NCBI GenBank assembly: GCA_947500575.1
Contig: CANMSI010000001.1
Span: 1,116,001 to 1,180,000, forward strand
DNA: 64,000 nucleotides
Direction of reading: 5' to 3'
DNA from: an uncultured Flavobacteriaceae bacterium
Lineage (GTDB): Bacteria > Bacteroidota > Bacteroidia > Flavobacteriales > Flavobacteriaceae
This document shows positions 1 to 8,700 of the stretch, one piece after another. Within the stretch, counting starts at the first letter, position 1. Every line of letters begins with the position of its first letter. Position numbers and translations under genes: made by a program. The notes beneath the pieces are model-generated. The model saw only the letters and a program-made list of their open reading frames with translations. It made no database searches and was not told where the DNA came from.

Positions 1-1950
1 ATGTGAATGCCCATCTTGGTGCTGCACACCTTCACCATTCAAGGTGGTTCTTCCAGAAGTTCCGCCAATTAAAAAACCTTTACACATCATATCGCCACAG
101 GCCCATATCATATCACCAACCCGCTGGAAACCAAAAATGGAATAGAATACATAAAAGGGAATCATTGGCAATCCATGCATTGAATAGGCAGAACCAGCTG
201 CCATAAAGGAAGCAATAGCACCTGCTTCGCAAATACCTTCCTGAAGAATTTGCCCGTCTACACTTTCTCTATAATAGGAAATACTATCTGCATCTACTGG
301 TTTATACAGTTGCCCCTTGGGCTGGTAAATTCCAGCATAGCGGAACAATCCATCCAAACCAAATGTCCGCGCCTCATCCGGAATTATAGGAACAATATAT
401 TCTTTAATGCCTTCTTGCCTTAGGAGCTTGGTAATAATCCGTACCAAAACCATTGTTGTGGAAACAGAACGTTCCTCTGTGCCCGCATAAAACTCCCCCC
501 AAAGGGCATCTCCAGGAGTTTTTATGGATGGTGACTCATCTTTTCGCTCGGGTAAATACCCCCCAAGCTCAAAGCGTTGCTTTTTTAAATAATGTATCTC
601 TGGACTATCTTCCGCCGGTTTATAGAATTTTGCTTTCGCAGCATCTGCCTCACTTAATGGAATACCAAAACGCTTTGCAGCCGCAATACGCTCATCAGCA
701 TTCATATTCTTTTTCTGATGGGTAGTATTTTTGCCTTCTCCAGAATTACCCATTCCGTACCCTTTAAGAGTTTTCATCAGAATTACGCTTGGTTTCCCAT
801 TGGGCTTGGATGCTTTATCAAAAGCTGCATATATTTTTTTATAGTCGTGACCCCCTCTTTTAATAGTTCTAATTTCTTCATCGGAAAGCGAATGCATTAA
901 CTTCTCTAAGTCGGGATTATCTTTCACCCAATGTTGTCTCACCTCGTCGCCTGGAAGCACGGAATACATTTGGTAATCGCCATCCAATGCTTTGTTCATT
1001 CGGTCTACCAAAATGCCTTTTTGATCACGTTCTAAAAGTGCATCCCATTCGCTCCCCCAAATAACTTTCGTAACGTTCCAGCCAGCCCCTAAAAAACTAC
1101 GTTCCAGTTCCTGAATCACCTTTCCATTCCCCCGAACAGGGCCGTCTAAACGTTGTAAATTACAGTTCACTACTAAAACCAAATTATCTAGTTGTTCCCT
1201 TACTGCAATATTTAAGGTTCCTAAGGTTTCGGGTTCGTCCATTTCGCCATCTCCCACAAAAGCCCAAATTTTACCGCCATTCTTTTCTTTGAGTCCTCTA
1301 TTCTCCAAATATTTTTTAAATCGTGCCTGATAAATTGCACTCACACCAATAAGTCCCATCGAAGCCGAAGGGATTTCCCAAAAACTGGGCAATCTCCTAG
1401 GATGCGGATATGATGGTAAACCGCCTTCTGGTTGTAGTTCCCGTCTAAAATTTTTCAGATGTGCCTCTGTTAGTCTTCCTTCCAATAAGGCGCGCGCATA
1501 TACTCCAGGAGCTGCATGTGGCTGTAAAGAAACCAAGTCCCCCCCATAATCAGCACTTTTTTTTCTAAAGAAATGATTAAAACCCACTTCATACATACTC
1601 GCAGCAGAGGCATAGGTTGCAATATGACCTCCTACACCTTCACCACTATCATAACCTTGCAATACCATTGCCATGGCGTTCCATCGATTGATATTCTCAA
1701 TTTTGGTTTCCATAACCGTATCACCAGGATATGGGGGTTGGTGCCTTGCACTTATTGTATTTATATAGGGCGAGTTTAGAGCTTCGCCGGCCAACTTAAC
1801 TCCTTTTCGAATGGCCAATGCACGCAGCTCTCGGATAAGATCTGCCGCTTGTTCATCACCTTGATCCTCAATAACTTCTTCAATAGAAGCTATCCACTCT
1901 CGCAACTCTTCTTGCCATTCTTGGTCTTTTTCTAAAGCTATTGTATTCAT
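1..1950 (-). CDS. aceE: Pyruvate dehydrogenase E1 component, homodimeric type (C-terminus cut by window edge)
   Basis: This reading frame is open from an ATG at 1950 down to base 1, so about 650 of the usual 890 or so residues are present. It is the thiamine-diphosphate enzyme that decarboxylates pyruvate and passes the acetyl group to the E2 lipoyl domain. Visible signatures are the TPP-binding GDGEMDE (residues 233-239), an early RHQPPYPGD segment, and a QHQDGHSH stretch just before the edge that matches QHEDGHSH of enterobacterial AceE. It is transcribed away from the alpha/beta-hydrolase at 2113. The shared spacer carries the twin palindromic operator of the neighbouring catabolic cluster, so this copy may be co-regulated with it rather than being purely housekeeping. 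No frameshift is seen. Family call is secure; regulon membership is inferred. Confidence 0.95.
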   Translation of the reverse strand, partial: MNTIALEKDQEWQEELREWIASIEEVIEDQGDEQAADLIRELRALAIRKGVKLAGEALNSPYINTISARHQPPYPGDTVMETKIENINRWNAMAMVLQGYDSGEGVGGHIATYASAASMYEVGFNHFFRKKSADYGGDLVSLQPHAAPGVYARALLEGRLTEAHLKNFRRELQPEGGLPSYPHPRRLPSFWEIPSASMGLIGVSAIYQARFKKYLENRGLKEKNGGKIWAFVGDGEMDEPETLGTLNIAVREQLDNLVLVVNCNLQRLDGPVRGNGKVIQELERSFLGAGWNVTKVIWGSEWDALLERDQKGILVDRMNKALDGDYQMYSVLPGDEVRQHWVKDNPDLEKLMHSLSDEEIRTIKRGGHDYKKIYAAFDKASKPNGKPSVILMKTLKGYGMGNSGEGKNTTHQKKNMNADERIAAAKRFGIPLSEADAAKAKFYKPAEDSPEIHYLKKQRFELGGYLPERKDESPSIKTPGDALWGEFYAGTEERSVSTTMVLVRIITKLLRQEGIKEYIVPIIPDEARTFGLDGLFRYAGIYQPKGQLYKPVDADSISYYRESVDGQILQEGICEAGAIASFMAAGSAYSMHGLPMIPFYVFYSIFGFQRVGDMIWACGDMMCKGFLIGGTSGRTTLNGEGVQHQDGHSH

Positions 1951-1998
1951 AATAATATCATTAGGTATCTCTAATACCGTACTAATGTACTTAAAAAT

Positions 1999-2033
1999 TA
2001 GTTAATATTATTAATCATTAATATAATTAACTA
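1999..2033. promoter_or_regulatory. Twin palindromic operator (MarR-type) between aceE and hydrolase
   Basis: Two 19-bp imperfect palindromes of the form TAGTTAA-N5-TTAATCA (1999-2017) and TCATTAA-N5-TTAACTA (2015-2033) overlap by 3 bp. The outer arms are perfect. A -7-like TATATTTA follows on the right and a TAATTTTT-like element on the left, so both divergent promoters could be blocked. The same arrangement recurs at 3897, 8916 and 26263. Confidence 0.7.
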
Positions 2034-2112
2034 TATTTATAATGATTAAAAACTACTTATAAATAAAATTAATGGACATTAATTTTGACCTTTAAGAAAT
2101 CTGAAGTTTTGT

Positions 2113-2940
2113 ATGAATAAAAAAATATTGTTTCGAACAACGGCAAATAGTCAATTGAAAAGAGGTTATATAAATACCGCAGATGGTCAACTTCATTTTG
2201 GAACAGCCGGAGAAGGACCTGTCTTAGTATTGATACATCAATCTTCTTCTTCCATGGAAGAATATGCTGCTCTGATACCCTATTTGGCAGATAAGTATCA
2301 ATTGGTACTTTTTGATTTGCCAGGGCACGGACTGTCAAGTGACCCAAGTAATGAACCAGGAGTGGAAGAATTTACAGATGCAACCTTAGCTGTAGTAGAC
2401 CATTTGAATATAGATAAATGCAGTGTGGTTGGACATCATGGTGGTGCTTTAATAACTATGAACTTCGCCTATCGATTTCCCGAACGAACTGATAAAATTA
2501 TACTCTCGGGTACTAGTGGATTAAAAAGTGAAGAAGAAAAAGTGGTGTTTTCCGAAAATCTAGAAAACAAAAAGAAAGTTGAATTAGATAAAAGCGGACA
2601 GTCTTTGCTTCTGGCTTGGCAACGTTATGTGGCCTACATGCCCAATGCTGACACAACCGATATACTACGTCCTTTTATGAACAGTGTTATGACCAGAATG
2701 AGACCATATGATGCACATCATGCTGTGTTAAAATGGGATAGAAAAGTTGCGCTCGAAAACTTAAATGTACCTGTTCTCCTTTTACAAGGCATGAAAGATG
2801 AGTTTGTAAGTCATCAGGAACACCTTTTGGATATTATTCCAAATGCCAAACGACAGGTAATTGAGGATGGTGGTGCATTCTTGTTTTTTGATAAAGCAAA
2901 AGAATGCGCAGCAATTATCCATGAGTTCTTAAAAATCTAG
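2113..2940 (+). CDS. Alpha/beta-hydrolase fold protein with degenerate catalytic residues
   Basis: The 275-residue protein has the alpha/beta-hydrolase layout: an early oxyanion strand (VLVLIHQSS), a nucleophile elbow, and a late acid strand (VLLLQGMKDEF). The elbow reads VVGHHGGA, so the usual serine of G-x-S-x-G is histidine. The C-terminal site where family members have a catalytic histidine reads EDGGAFLFF, with alanine in that position. The acid-position Asp seems kept. It may therefore be a non-hydrolytic lyase, isomerase or binding protein rather than an esterase. There is no signal peptide, so it is probably cytoplasmic. It is monocistronic, facing away from aceE, with the twin operator 80 bp upstream. 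Substrate unknown. Confidence 0.85.
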   Translation: MNKKILFRTTANSQLKRGYINTADGQLHFGTAGEGPVLVLIHQSSSSMEEYAALIPYLADKYQLVLFDLPGHGLSSDPSNEPGVEEFTDATLAVVDHLNIDKCSVVGHHGGALITMNFAYRFPERTDKIILSGTSGLKSEEEKVVFSENLENKKKVELDKSGQSLLLAWQRYVAYMPNADTTDILRPFMNSVMTRMRPYDAHHAVLKWDRKVALENLNVPVLLLQGMKDEFVSHQEHLLDIIPNAKRQVIEDGGAFLFFDKAKECAAIIHEFLKI

Positions 2941-2950
2941 GAAACTGATG

Positions 2951-3832
2951 CTATCTCCCCCAACCATCGCCAGCTTCACCCTTTTGTAAAGCTCGTACCT
3001 CAGCCACATCTTTAGGTGGGTTTAACCATTTAGGCTTCTCCTTTTTAGCCCATGCCAATAGCTTTTCTGGAAATTCATCATGACTTTCTACGCGCCAAGA
3101 ATGCAACTGAATAATAGACTTAGTGTCTGGCATTCCTGCCCATGGCGGTAACGACCCATATCGTTGCCATCCCATTTGATGAGGCTCATCTACAGTCCCT
3201 TCAGGCTGAATAAAGAAATCATAATTTTCCCATGCTTGATATTGCTTTCCATTGGGTAAAGGAAAATCTAAAAATACCGCAGCATTGAAAATATAACCAC
3301 TCCCCATTTGCCGATAAGGAATCCCATCTTTGGATTCAATCAATTGTACACGATCTCCTACCCCTTGCTCAACATCTCCATAAATACGATCATTCTCTAA
3401 TCTGTAGGTAATCATTTGGTATGGGTAAGCAATAGGGCTTACCGGTTGACCATTATATTCCGTTAGCACTTCGCCAGTATCTGGATCTGTATAGGCAAAG
3501 GTTTTTCTAGTTAAGTGAATTATTTTACCCCCAACACTATCTGGCCAAATCACGGTAGAACTGTCAAAACCAATCATTCCAAACAATTTTTTCCCCGTAG
3601 GATACTCGTATACCCCACCGTCTGCTACCCAATGTACGGCTTCCCCAGTGCCCGCTCTGGCATCGACCCAAGTCTTAAGAACCTCTGGAGCTGCCTCATA
3701 AGAAGCTTTGCCCTCCCATGGATGTACAACCTTAGACGTATCTGAAAATGATTCATTGGTCGTATCAGTCTCGTTTGTTGGTCCGCATCCCAGTAGAAAA
3801 ATAAGAAGTACAAGCGATAGTGTAGATTTCAT
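2951..3832 (-). CDS. DUF1838-family lipoprotein
   Basis: This 293-residue protein begins with a short lipoprotein signal (LIFLLGC, Cys16), so it is probably anchored in the outer or inner membrane facing the periplasm. The central part (TRKTFAYTDPDTGEVLTEY followed by a YPYQMITYRLEN strand) matches the style of DUF1838 proteins, where the conserved block is a parent tyrosine-strand and a DP-TGE turn. The family has no assigned biochemical role that I know of. It converges on the end of the hydrolase gene (10 bp gap). It starts in the same spacer as the FGE-like operon at 3995, sharing the twin operator at 3897-3931, so it belongs to the regulon. The DUF1838 assignment is from pattern recall, not alignment. 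Confidence 0.75.
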   Translation of the reverse strand: MKSTLSLVLLIFLLGCGPTNETDTTNESFSDTSKVVHPWEGKASYEAAPEVLKTWVDARAGTGEAVHWVADGGVYEYPTGKKLFGMIGFDSSTVIWPDSVGGKIIHLTRKTFAYTDPDTGEVLTEYNGQPVSPIAYPYQMITYRLENDRIYGDVEQGVGDRVQLIESKDGIPYRQMGSGYIFNAAVFLDFPLPNGKQYQAWENYDFFIQPEGTVDEPHQMGWQRYGSLPPWAGMPDTKSIIQLHSWRVESHDEFPEKLLAWAKKEKPKWLNPPKDVAEVRALQKGEAGDGWGR

Positions 3833-3896
3833 AATTTATAAGTTTAGGTTTCCTTTTTTAACAATTTATACAATTAGTTCTTAAATATACATAAAT

Positions 3897-3931
3897 TGAT
3901 TAACTTTATTAACTATTAATTAAATTAACTA
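3897..3931. promoter_or_regulatory. Twin palindromic operator upstream of the FGE-like operon
   Basis: TGATTAA-N5-TTAACTA (3897-3915) and CTATTAA-N5-TTAACTA (3913-3931) overlap by 3 bp, exactly as at 1999-2033. A TATATTTA element follows at 3930-3937, which fits a Bacteroidota -7 box for the rightward operon. The leftward DUF1838 gene starts 65 bp away on the other side. Confidence 0.7.
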
Positions 3932-3994
3932 TATTTATAACTTTCAAAAGAAAATATTAATCTAATCTAGATTGTAATTCATATTTCAAGAGCC

Positions 3995-4939
3995 ATGAGA
4001 AGAATTTGTATTTTACTATGTTTCTTACCCTTACTCTCTGGGCAACCAATACCCCAAGAGGAGATTGTAAGTTTTAAAGATTGTAAGACCTGTCCTGAAA
4101 TGGTTATGATTCCCCAAGGTTCTGTTTACATAGGATCTTCCGAAGATGAAATTGGGCGTAAAAAAGGGGAGCGCAAAAGAGTTAAAGCTACCATCGCCAC
4201 CTCCTTTGCCATGGCGAAGAATGAAGTTACCTTGGCACAATTCCGGGTATTTATGGAAGAAACCAAGCATAAATCGGAAGTACCTCTGAGAGATGGTGAA
4301 CCCTTAATTGGTTGTAATTATTATGATGGAAAAAGCTACGGATATGTTGCGGAGCACAACTGGGATAATCCTGGATATCCACAACGAGAAGATGCTCCCG
4401 TAGTCTGTGTAAGTTGGAGCGATGCCAAAGCCTATGCAGATTGGCTTACAAAAAAAACAGGCCGAGTATATAGAGTACCCTCTACTGTAGAGTTTGAGTA
4501 CGCTTCACGAGCTGGAAGTACAGCTGCCTGGTTTTGGGGAACAGACCCAACGAAAGCATGCGAATATGCCAACGTGGGAGATCGCAGTTTTGCTAATGTA
4601 TTTCCAACCAGACCTACTTTCCCATGTGAAGACGGATACGTATACACGGCGAGTGTGGGAAAATTTAAACCCAATGCCTTTGGACTTCACGACATGGTAG
4701 GGAATGCCTGGGAATGGACTAATGATTGTTTTCACAATGATTTATCCAATGCTCCATTGGATGGCAGCAGTTGGGAAGCCAACGAGAATGATGAATGTAT
4801 TTACCGAACACCCAAAGGAGGTAGCTGGATTAGTGGAATATCATGGGGTAGAGCCGCAGTACGTTCCAGAGATCAAGCACATTATAAAAGTTTTATGCTT
4901 GGATTTAGGGTCGCAGCAGCAGCTGAAAAAAGTAAATGA
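3995..4939 (+). CDS. Secreted FGE/SUMF1-fold protein lacking the active-site cysteines
   Basis: A short hydrophobic leader (MRRICILLCFLPLLSG) suggests export. The rest is an FGE-sulfatase (SUMF1) fold: MVMIPQGSVYIGS near residue 35, an EVTLAQFRVFM block, CVSWSDAKAYADWL, FGLHDMVGNAWEWTND, and a C-terminal KGGSWISGISWGRAAVRS then LGFRVA. True formylglycine-generating enzymes have two copper-binding cysteines after KGGS; here the stretch has none. It is therefore unlikely to make formylglycine and no sulfatase lies nearby. It resembles the PvdO/EgtB-like branch, where the fold does other redox chemistry, but no function can be assigned. It is the first gene of a five-gene operon (to 8700) driven from the 3897 operator region. 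Confidence 0.85.
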   Translation: MRRICILLCFLPLLSGQPIPQEEIVSFKDCKTCPEMVMIPQGSVYIGSSEDEIGRKKGERKRVKATIATSFAMAKNEVTLAQFRVFMEETKHKSEVPLRDGEPLIGCNYYDGKSYGYVAEHNWDNPGYPQREDAPVVCVSWSDAKAYADWLTKKTGRVYRVPSTVEFEYASRAGSTAAWFWGTDPTKACEYANVGDRSFANVFPTRPTFPCEDGYVYTASVGKFKPNAFGLHDMVGNAWEWTNDCFHNDLSNAPLDGSSWEANENDECIYRTPKGGSWISGISWGRAAVRSRDQAHYKSFMLGFRVAAAAEKSK

Positions 4940-5002
4940 TTAAATTGAAAGTAAAATTAAGAGTACGCCGCTAGTACTCCTTGTCTATAAAGTAAGAAAG
5001 CT

Positions 5003-6505
5003 ATGAAAATTTCAAGACGCAAATTTGTAAAAAATGTCGCAGGAGCTACTGCAGCTGTAGGGGCCTTAGGTTTGACAAACTGTGCTCCAAAGGATGAAAG
5101 TTTAAAAGAAGACCTAGCACTTTTACCTAAGCAACCCAAAGGTCCCGTGAAGGAGAAATATGATGTTGTGGTAGTAGGTGCAGGACTTTCTGGGCTTCAG
5201 GCAGCTATCCTATTAGAAGAAGCAGGCTATGATGTTTTGGTGCTTGAAGGAAGAAAACGTTTAGGAGGTAGGGTCTATACCTTAGAAAACATTCCAGGAA
5301 AACCAGAGGCAGCAGGCGAATGGATTGGCGCTAACTATGCACGTATGATTAGTATGGTTGATAAAATGGGCCTAAAATTATTTTCACCACCCATGACCAA
5401 TGATCAACGCCCTTGGATGTACAACATTAAGGGTGAGTTCATTACTAAAGAAGACTGGTCTTCGCACCCATTAAATCCACAAAAAGGCGAGTTTAGAGAC
5501 TTATTACCTAGTCAATTTCTTTCCAAAATATCAAATCATGAGAATCCGTTAAAAGATCAACCTTTAGATGCTTGGTTAAAACCAGAATTTCAAAAATATG
5601 ATATTCCTCATGATGATTATTTAAGATCCAAAGGTATTGATGAAGAGACCATTCGTTTAATGAATGTTACCATTCACTCTGGTGGTATGCATCGAACTTC
5701 GGCCTTGAATGAACTTCGCAGATACCATGTAAATGAGTTCAATGGAAAAATGCAATTCCCGGATGGGAAAAGCTATAAGATGATTGAAGGTGGTAACTCC
5801 TTGTTGCCAAGAGCTATGGCCGAAAGTTTGAATAACGAGGTTCTTTTAGAAAAAACGGTAGTTGCTTTTCGAGAAAAAAATAATATCACGGAAATAAGTT
5901 GCTCAGATGGTACTGCCTACAATGCGGATCATGTTATTTGTAGTATCCCCATATCCGTATTGAAAAATGTCACCTTTGAACCCCTTATCAAAGGGATTGC
6001 CGCGGAGGCGATTGATCATATTGGTTATGGCTTATCCATACAAGCACATTTTCAGGTAATGGAGCCTTTTTGGGAAAAAGATGGTTTAGCACCTAATATG
6101 TGGACCGATGGTGAGCTTGAAAGAGTTGCTGTTCGCACTATACGTTATGAAGGACAACCGGAAGCACTGGTAGTATTTATTAATGGTCCAGAATCCTTGA
6201 AATTTAGATTAATGACCGATGAACAGGTATTTGCCTATTGCCAAAATAAACTGGCCATTTTAAGACCATCCACAAAAGGTCTTTTAAAACCATTATTAAT
6301 ACAATCCTGTGAGCGCGACATTCACGGTGCGGGAGATTGGGTATACTGGCAACCTGGACAGGTGACCAAATTTGGTAATAATATGCGCCCAAGACATGGT
6401 AATATTCATTTTTGCGGTGAGCATACAGCAATTATGGAACGTGGTATGGAAGGTGCTTTTGAGTCTGGTGAGAGAGCCGCTTTAGAGATTATTTTGGAAG
6501 CTTAG
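5003..6505 (+). CDS. Tat-signal flavin monoamine-oxidase family FAD oxidoreductase
   Basis: The N-terminus carries a twin-arginine signal (SRRKFVK) ending in a lipobox-like LTNC (Cys27), so the folded flavoprotein is probably exported and lipid-anchored. The FAD site is clear: VVVVGAGLSGLQAA (residues 55-68), a GGRVYTL second motif and the C-terminal FCGEHT-MERGMEGAFESGERAA segment of amine oxidases. The length of 500 fits the family. Members oxidise amines, or desaturate carbon skeletons. Here a periplasmic cytochrome c follows two genes later and could accept electrons. It lies 63 bp after the FGE-like gene in the same operon. Substrate unknown; a role in oxidising the cluster's imported compound is inferred. 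Confidence 0.9.
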   Translation: MKISRRKFVKNVAGATAAVGALGLTNCAPKDESLKEDLALLPKQPKGPVKEKYDVVVVGAGLSGLQAAILLEEAGYDVLVLEGRKRLGGRVYTLENIPGKPEAAGEWIGANYARMISMVDKMGLKLFSPPMTNDQRPWMYNIKGEFITKEDWSSHPLNPQKGEFRDLLPSQFLSKISNHENPLKDQPLDAWLKPEFQKYDIPHDDYLRSKGIDEETIRLMNVTIHSGGMHRTSALNELRRYHVNEFNGKMQFPDGKSYKMIEGGNSLLPRAMAESLNNEVLLEKTVVAFREKNNITEISCSDGTAYNADHVICSIPISVLKNVTFEPLIKGIAAEAIDHIGYGLSIQAHFQVMEPFWEKDGLAPNMWTDGELERVAVRTIRYEGQPEALVVFINGPESLKFRLMTDEQVFAYCQNKLAILRPSTKGLLKPLLIQSCERDIHGAGDWVYWQPGQVTKFGNNMRPRHGNIHFCGEHTAIMERGMEGAFESGERAALEIILEA

Positions 6506-6537
6506 CACAATATGGAATGAACTTAAATGAAAAGAAT

Positions 6538-7530
6538 ATGAAAAAACCTATTTCACTTCTAATAGGACTATGTTTTTGCATACTAGGGATGGGCAACCTT
6601 TTTGCCCAGAACGATCCAAATGCGCGTGATATACTTATCCTTGTTGATTGGTTTGAAGGTGAATTTGACAACGATTCGCAAATTTGGTTTGAAGGCCGCA
6701 TGGGCATAGCAGAAGATGCTCCTGAAAGACACGGTCAAATGCATACAACGCACACAAGAATAAAAAATAGCTCCTTAGGGGAACATGTATTTTATGTAGA
6801 AGAATACATTGATAATGACACTACCAAAATTTCTAGACAGCGTATTGTTTCTTTCAAAAGCTTAGCCCCTAAATCTGGTATTGAAATGGCCATTCATTTT
6901 TTAAGAGATTCGAAAAAATACATTGGCTCCCATAGAACTCCAGACCTCTTGCAAAAGCTAACAGAAGAAGATTTGTTTGGTTTAGATGGTTGTAATGTAA
7001 TTTTTCAACGTATTGGAGAACAATATGAAGGTCACATGAAAGAGAAGGCATGCCAGTTTGGTGAAGGCGATTTGAAACGATATTCTGTTCATGATATGAT
7101 CATCTCAAAAAACCAATATTGGCGAGTAGATCGTTCATTTTTGGTTAAAAATGATGCTTTTCATGCAGGACACCCAACAGATGAACCGCACAAAATGCGC
7201 AAAGCTACGACCTACAGCTGTGATGTCAATTTCTATGAAAAATCCTATGCAGAGCCCCACGAAAATGATATTGCATATAAAAACTTAAGGGTACATAGTC
7301 AAGGTGGTTTTGCTTGGGTTACTTATCCAAAAAATGGCAAAAGATATGGTGTACAGTTGCGAGAAAAAGAATATCCGTTTTACGATAATGGTTCTGATTT
7401 CTTTATGCTACGATTTATTGAGGAAGGTGCAAAAAGATCTACCATTCTCGTAACGGCCGAACCAGGAATTAAGAAGATATCCTTCAACAATGGTTGGGCC
7501 TCATGTGCATGTAAAAAAATAAGTAATTAA
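6538..7530 (+). CDS. Secreted CpcT/CpeT-like (bilin lyase fold) protein
   Basis: I start at the ATG at 6538 because it gives a clean signal peptide (MKKPISLLIGL...NLFAQ); an upstream ATG at 6517 would add seven residues. After the signal the protein reads like the CpcT/CpeT chromophore lyase family: LVDWFEGEFDNDSQ at the start, then YVEEYID...RQRIVSF, LTEEDLFGLDGCNVIFQR, GHM-KEKACQF, and YSVHDMIISKNQYWRVDRSF. In cyanobacteria this lipocalin-like fold attaches phycobilins to proteins. Here about 100 extra C-terminal residues follow. There is no phycobiliprotein in the window, so binding or processing of a tetrapyrrole-like ligand is only a possibility. It sits between the FAD oxidase and cytochrome c. 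Confidence 0.75.
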   Translation: MKKPISLLIGLCFCILGMGNLFAQNDPNARDILILVDWFEGEFDNDSQIWFEGRMGIAEDAPERHGQMHTTHTRIKNSSLGEHVFYVEEYIDNDTTKISRQRIVSFKSLAPKSGIEMAIHFLRDSKKYIGSHRTPDLLQKLTEEDLFGLDGCNVIFQRIGEQYEGHMKEKACQFGEGDLKRYSVHDMIISKNQYWRVDRSFLVKNDAFHAGHPTDEPHKMRKATTYSCDVNFYEKSYAEPHENDIAYKNLRVHSQGGFAWVTYPKNGKRYGVQLREKEYPFYDNGSDFFMLRFIEEGAKRSTILVTAEPGIKKISFNNGWASCACKKISN

Positions 7531-7559
7531 GAAGTAGTACGATATTAAAGATGTAAAAG

Positions 7560-8015
7560 ATGAAAGAACGAATTAAAATCACCATAAAAAATATAGCAAT
7601 CCTTATGGGCGCTATTTTAATTGCCTCCTGTGGTGGCAAAGAAGAGAAAAAAGAAGAACCCATTATTAAAAGAGCCAAAAAGGAAGTAACACAAAAAACA
7701 CCTAGAACCAAAATGACGGCCGGCCAAAAAGCATTCTTGTTATGTGCTGCTTGTCATAATTTAAAAAAGGGAGAGCCTAATAAAGTGGGGCCTAATTTAA
7801 ATGGGATTTTTGGGCGTAAGGCGGCTTCCCTAGCTGATTTCAATTATTCGGAAGCACTGCAAAATTCCGATATCGTTTGGAGTGAAGATCATATTAGAAA
7901 ATGGTTGGAAAAACCTACAGACTATGTACCAGGAACTACCATGGCATTTATTGGCATCAAAAACAAAGAACAACAAGATGCTTTAATAGAATATCTCAAA
8001 GAAGAAACCAAGTAA
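7560..8015 (+). CDS. Class I c-type cytochrome lipoprotein
   Basis: This 151-residue protein has a lipoprotein signal (ILIASC, Cys24), a charged linker of about 28 residues, and one haem c domain. The haem is attached at CAACH (Cys62, Cys65, His66) and the sixth ligand is probably Met128 in PGTTMAF. The domain (KVGPNLNGIFGRKAA...FNYSEAL...KWLEKPTDYVPGTTMAF.GIK) resembles mitochondrial-type cytochrome c. It is anchored on the periplasmic side and would shuttle electrons, most simply from the FAD oxidoreductase two genes upstream to the respiratory chain. It lies 29 bp after the CpcT-like gene and 34 bp before the quinone-reductase gene in the same operon. Confidence 0.92.
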   Translation: MKERIKITIKNIAILMGAILIASCGGKEEKKEEPIIKRAKKEVTQKTPRTKMTAGQKAFLLCAACHNLKKGEPNKVGPNLNGIFGRKAASLADFNYSEALQNSDIVWSEDHIRKWLEKPTDYVPGTTMAFIGIKNKEQQDALIEYLKEETK

Positions 8016-8049
8016 GAACAGTAATCTTTGAAAATTAAAATAGTGCTCT

Positions 8050-8700
8050 ATGAATGTTCTTATTGTACATGCACATGAAAATCCAGACTCTTTTTCAACT
8101 GCTTTATGTAAAACGGCAGTTTCATTCTTTGAAAATAAGGGCGATTCCGTAAGGGTGTCTGATTTATATGAAATGGGCTTTAATCCCGTTGGAGGTAAAC
8201 ACGATTTCAAGTCACTTTCAGAAGCTACTTACTATAAGTATGCAATGGAACAATTGTATGCATATAAGGAAAAAGAGTTTTCGACAGACATTCAACAACA
8301 AATGGATGCAGTGGAACAGGCCGATGTTCTTATCTTAAATTTTCCCCTATGGTGGTTTGGATTGCCTGCTATTTTAAAAGGGTGGATAGACAGGGTTTTC
8401 GCTTATGGATTTGCTTATGGAAATGATTATGGGATCTATGGGGAAGGTCGTTTTAAAAGTAAAAAAGCCTTTTTAAGCATTTCTACTGGCAGTCCGGCTT
8501 CTTTCTATGAAAAAGAAGGAATGCATAAAAGGGAACTTTCGGATATTCTTAGAAATATTAAAGAAGGCATCCTCGGTCTTGTAGGTTACACCGTATTGCC
8601 CTCTTTTGTAACACACGCTGTTTCAAGAATATCTAAAGAAGAAAGAATTGCATATTTAGAACAGTATACAACCTATTTAGATCAGGAATTTTCGCATTAG
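8050..8700 (+). CDS. NAD(P)H:quinone oxidoreductase, NQO1/MdaB-like flavodoxin fold
   Basis: The 216-residue protein begins MNVLIVHAHENPDSFSTAL, the FMN/FAD-binding P-loop of the NQO1-type flavodoxin-like fold. It has the ADVLILNFPLWWFGLPAILKGWIDRVF block that forms the flavin and substrate pocket, and GRFKSKKAFLSISTG after it. These cytoplasmic enzymes reduce quinones, azo and nitro compounds or other unsaturated acceptors with two electrons. It is the last gene of the operon starting at 3995, and unlike its four partners has no export signal. Likely role is reduction of an imported quinone-like intermediate, or protection from it; specific substrate unknown. Confidence 0.9.
   Translation: MNVLIVHAHENPDSFSTALCKTAVSFFENKGDSVRVSDLYEMGFNPVGGKHDFKSLSEATYYKYAMEQLYAYKEKEFSTDIQQQMDAVEQADVLILNFPLWWFGLPAILKGWIDRVFAYGFAYGNDYGIYGEGRFKSKKAFLSISTGSPASFYEKEGMHKRELSDILRNIKEGILGLVGYTVLPSFVTHAVSRISKEERIAYLEQYTTYLDQEFSH

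Noticed and set aside
3995-4939. Sulfatase-activating formylglycine enzyme
   Set aside because: The cysteine pair is missing and no sulfatase gene is in the window.
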